From Erysipelotrichaceae bacterium (GTDB lineage Bacteria > Bacillota_I > Bacilli_A > Erysipelotrichales > Erysipelotrichaceae): DNA of 7,041 bases. Position numbers and translations under genes: made by a program. Each line of letters opens with the position of its first letter. The first letter of the stretch is position 1. The stretch spans positions 1-7,041 of the forward strand of contig JAFZQL010000072.1 of assembly GCA_017620435.1 (NCBI GenBank). Direction: 5' to 3'. Below, in pieces: positions 6,385-7,041 of this stretch. The notes under the pieces were generated by a model, which worked only from the letters and a program-made list of their open reading frames with translations, ran no database searches and was not told the origin of the DNA.

Positions 6385-7041
6385 TTACACCTCCTGTTTT
6401 GTTTTCTCTTCTTCTTCCTTCATCGCTTCTTCCCATTTCTCTTCCAGGGCATGGATCTGGTTGTGGATCTCGTCGATCTCATCGTCCAGCTCCGCCATCT
6501 TCTTCATATCCTGGTAGTACTCCGGTTCGAAGCGGAGCGCTCTTTTATCTTCCAGTATATCTTCCATCAAAGAGATCTCATTTTCAAGCTTTTTGATGTT
6601 GTATTTCGGTTTCTGTTTCAGCTGTTTTAATGGGACTTCCGGTTTTTCTTCCTTCTGTTCTATCAGCTGTTCCTTTACCTTTGTATCGATGTAGTCCTTG
6701 TATCCGTCCGGATAATACTCCACTTTGTCCTTTTCGATGACCAGACAGGATGTCGCGATCTTCTTGATGAAATAACGGTCGTGCGATACGAACAGGATCG
6801 TGCCGTCGTATTCCTGCAGAGCGTTTTCCAGGGCTTCCTTGGAGACGATGTCCAGATGGTTGGTCGGTTCGTCCAGCACCAGGAAATTGGCCTTCTTCAT
6901 CATCAGTTTGGCTAAAGACAGTCTAACCTTTTCGCCGCCCGAGAGGACGTTTACTTCCTTGAATACTTCATCGGAAGTAAACAGGAAGGCTCCCAGGACA
7001 GAGCGGATCTTGTACATGTCCAGATCGGGATGTTCGTTCCA
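6385..7041 (-). CDS. ABC-F family ATPase, C-terminal part (5' end cut by window)
   Basis: Soluble tandem-ATPase of the ABC-F class, which acts on ribosomes rather than in membrane transport. Only the last 218 residues are inside the window; the frame is open to base 7041 and starts WNEHPDLD, so the internal Met at 7017 is not the start. Visible in the second ATPase domain are the signature LSGGEK (33-38), Walker B FLVLDEPTNHLD (53-64, catalytic Glu58) and the switch His in FVSHDR (84-89). After the domain comes a charged, helix-rich tail (about 118-218, rich in K and E) that looks like the C-terminal coiled coil found in YdiF- and Uup-like members. Known roles in the class include resolving stalled ribosomes and antibiotic resistance; which applies cannot be told from this fragment. 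Its stop TAA directly precedes the tldD ATG, so the two are co-translated neighbours. Confidence 0.93.
   Translation of the reverse strand, partial: WNEHPDLDMYKIRSVLGAFLFTSDEVFKEVNVLSGGEKVRLSLAKLMMKKANFLVLDEPTNHLDIVSKEALENALQEYDGTILFVSHDRYFIKKIATSCLVIEKDKVEYYPDGYKDYIDTKVKEQLIEQKEEKPEVPLKQLKQKPKYNIKKLENEISLMEDILEDKRALRFEPEYYQDMKKMAELDDEIDEIHNQIHALEEKWEEAMKEEEEKTKQEV
6388..6395 (-). promoter_or_regulatory. Strong ribosome binding site of tldD inside the ABC-F 3' end
   Basis: AGGAGGTG on the minus strand, with the AGGAGG core 5 bases before the tldD ATG at 6384. It is embedded in the last codons of the upstream gene and fixes the tldD start. Confidence 0.85.

Noticed and set aside
6385..7017. 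A complete 210-residue protein starting at the Met at 7017
   Set aside because: The frame continues upstream to the window edge as WNEHPDLD, a stretch typical of ABC-F proteins just before the signature motif, so this Met is internal.

Overview
The window reads as a chromosomal segment of a low-to-moderate GC member of the Bacillota, probably a host-associated Erysipelotrichia-like bacterium. This is inferred from the AmiC/AmiA-type oligopeptide transporter proteins, strong AGGAGG-type ribosome binding sites and a U-tailed intrinsic terminator. All five protein genes lie on the minus strand, so the biological reading order runs from 7041 down to 1. Both window edges cut genes. No RNA genes, CRISPR arrays, insertion sequences or phage genes were seen.

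Unit 1 (7041 to about 3689) holds the C-terminal part of an ABC-F type ATPase, then tldD, then a tldE/pmbA-like gene, closed by a clear rho-independent terminator. The genes are packed with no gap: the ABC-F stop codon directly abuts the tldD ATG, and tldD overlaps tldE by 4 bases (ATGA). TldD carries the HExxxH metal site and the distal Cys expected of the active subunit. TldE lacks a metal site, as expected for the partner subunit. Together they would form a TldD/TldE metalloprotease that trims unfolded or modified peptides in the cytoplasm.

Unit 2 (about 3594 down to 1) starts at a good sigma-A-like promoter with palindromes upstream and a small hairpin at the predicted 5' end of the mRNA. 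It encodes a lipoprotein oligopeptide-binding protein, then a strong intercistronic stem-loop, then an AmiC/OppB-type permease whose 3' end is cut by the window. The rest of the transporter (second permease, ATPases) presumably continues beyond position 1.

The most striking observation is that the binding protein appears to be a natural circular permutation of the AmiA/OppA fold. The segment that normally forms the last 120 or so residues (the MLPLY..ISRVVPYT region) sits directly after the signal peptide. The normal N-terminal start (YTSEPQTWD) follows at about residue 170, and the protein ends about 25 residues after the WGPDYGDPSTYLD motif, where canonical members continue for well over 100 residues. 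The reading frame is intact, and the short gap downstream holds no remnant of the missing tail.
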